Shown: in pieces, positions 14,682-15,458 of the stretch
How the letters are laid out: the number at the start of each line of letters is the position of its first letter
Numbering within the stretch: position 1 is the first letter of the stretch
DNA from: Pseudomonadota bacterium
GTDB taxonomy: Bacteria; SAR324; XYD2-FULL-50-16; JAHJRI01
DNA length: 15,458 nt
Direction of reading: 5' to 3'
NCBI GenBank assembly: GCA_022360105.1
Contig: JAKSDL010000538.1
Span: 1-15,458 of the forward strand
Position numbers and translations under genes: made by a program
The notes under the pieces: model-generated
Told to the model about the DNA's origin: nothing
Database searches by the model: none
What the model saw: only the letters and a program-made list of their open reading frames with translations

Positions 14682-15407
14682 TGGCTGCAGGTCTCCATGA
14701 AGGAACTGGAGAAGGGTAACAGCAGAGATAGCTGCAGTTTCTGCTCTCAATATTCGCGAGCCCAGGTTAATGGGAAGCATTGTTTCAATTTCAATTTCGC
14801 CTCTTTGCCATCCTCCTTCCGGACCGATAAGAAGATTGATTTTCCCGGTAGGTATTTTGATATCTCCTAGGTGGGTGATGTGATTGCCGGTATCAAAGAT
14901 CAATGTTGGAATGTCACCAGGTAGTGAAGCAAGTAAGTCAGTTAATTTGTCAAATGATTCCAAGTAGCTTAGCTCTGGAGGTTTTGTTCTACCCGATTGT
15001 TTGCATGCTTCGACACAAATTTTTTTCCAACGCTGTAACTGCTTTTGAGGATCTTTTTTTAATCTCTGAGAAAAAGCACTGGGAAACAAGTTTATGTTTG
15101 AAATACCCAGCTCGGTTGTTTTTTGAAGTATCAGTTCAAGGTTTTTTTCCTTAATCAAGGCCTGGAAAAGGTTTATTTTCAATGGGGATTCGGGAACTGT
15201 TTCCAATTCTTTGAATGGTAGTAGTTCCAGATCTCTTTTTGAAATCGATTCAACAGAAGCGTGAAATCGGCGAAAGTCTTTATCCTGAATCTCAATCAAT
15301 TCACCCAATTGAATTCTACGGGAACTCAGCAGGTGTCGGGCCTCTTCTCCCGCCAAGGTAAACTGCTGATTTATATTGATTACATCTTCGAATATGAAAT
15401 AGGACAC
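14673..15407 (-). CDS. rsmE: 16S rRNA (uracil(1498)-N(3))-methyltransferase
   Basis: RsmE methylates N3 of U1498 in helix 44 of 16S rRNA in the 30S subunit, using S-adenosylmethionine. The 244-residue length fits. The N-terminal PUA-like domain (about 1-70) includes GEEARHLLSSRRIQLGELI and the IEIQDKDFRRFHA strands. The SPOUT domain follows: LFQALIKEKNLELILQKTTE (80-99), LGISNINLF, the RWKKICVEACKQSGR helix (126-140), LLIGPEGGW (192-200) and LGSRILRAETAAISAV (215-230), which form the trefoil-knot SAM site. The start is GTG (15405-15407), six bases after AAGG, giving MSYFIFED. No alternative ATG lies close upstream. It could be first in a transcript including the radical SAM gene. The usual neighbour prmA is not in the window, but could lie beyond the edge. 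Confidence 0.94.
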   Translation of the reverse strand: MSYFIFEDVININQQFTLAGEEARHLLSSRRIQLGELIEIQDKDFRRFHASVESISKRDLELLPFKELETVPESPLKINLFQALIKEKNLELILQKTTELGISNINLFPSAFSQRLKKDPQKQLQRWKKICVEACKQSGRTKPPELSYLESFDKLTDLLASLPGDIPTLIFDTGNHITHLGDIKIPTGKINLLIGPEGGWQRGEIEIETMLPINLGSRILRAETAAISAVTLLQFLHGDLQPST

Positions 15408-15458
15408 AGATAGCCTTGCCAGAAATTGATTTCAAGGAATAATCTTAATTCTAGGAAA

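Overview
The window is a moderately AT-rich stretch of bacterial chromosome with fourteen genes on both strands. They are mostly housekeeping metabolism and RNA modification, with a few poorly known genes in between. I see no rRNA, tRNA, insertion sequence, phage gene or CRISPR array. Two proteins carry signal peptides, and one of these looks like an outer-membrane beta-barrel ending in phenylalanine, so the host is probably Gram-negative. The DXS protein has wording I associate with Bacteroidetes and their relatives (NDNEMSID, IAEGHAVTF), so an FCB-group or other under-sampled lineage is possible. That is inference only.

Layout. At 44-985 (+) is a secreted FecR-domain protein, followed by a hairpin and about 400 bases with no gene. 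At 1420-2328 (+) is an orphan HipA-like or phosphatidylinositol-kinase-like protein, and 76 bases later a DHH-family phosphoesterase (2405-3325, +). A strong terminator separates it from convergent hisC (3406-4494, -). A small RRM RNA-binding protein (4806-5120, +) follows, with a hairpin in its leader. A gene-poor interval (5121-5465) holds a nested inverted-repeat element. Next are a secreted barrel protein (5466-6341, -), cmk (6722-7411, +), a hypothetical gene (7432-7911, -), and a likely two-gene operon of a HEAT-like protein and dxs (8154-10774, +) with a good sigma-70-type promoter. An amidase (10862-12328, -) and a cysM-like cysteine synthase (12745-13662, +) diverge from a 416-base interval rich in inverted repeats. 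A radical SAM protein (13674-14543, -) and rsmE (14673-15407, -) end the window.

The genes do not form one pathway. They cover histidine synthesis (HisC), pyrimidine nucleotide supply (Cmk), isoprenoid precursors (DXS), cysteine synthesis (CysM) and ribosome modification (RsmE). I find no clear new defence or mobile system. The best leads are the kinase-like orphan next to the DHH protein, the structured elements in the cysM leader, the RRM-gene leader and 5252-5329, the barrel protein with a duplicated N-terminal beta unit, and the radical SAM protein with a non-canonical cysteine spacing.
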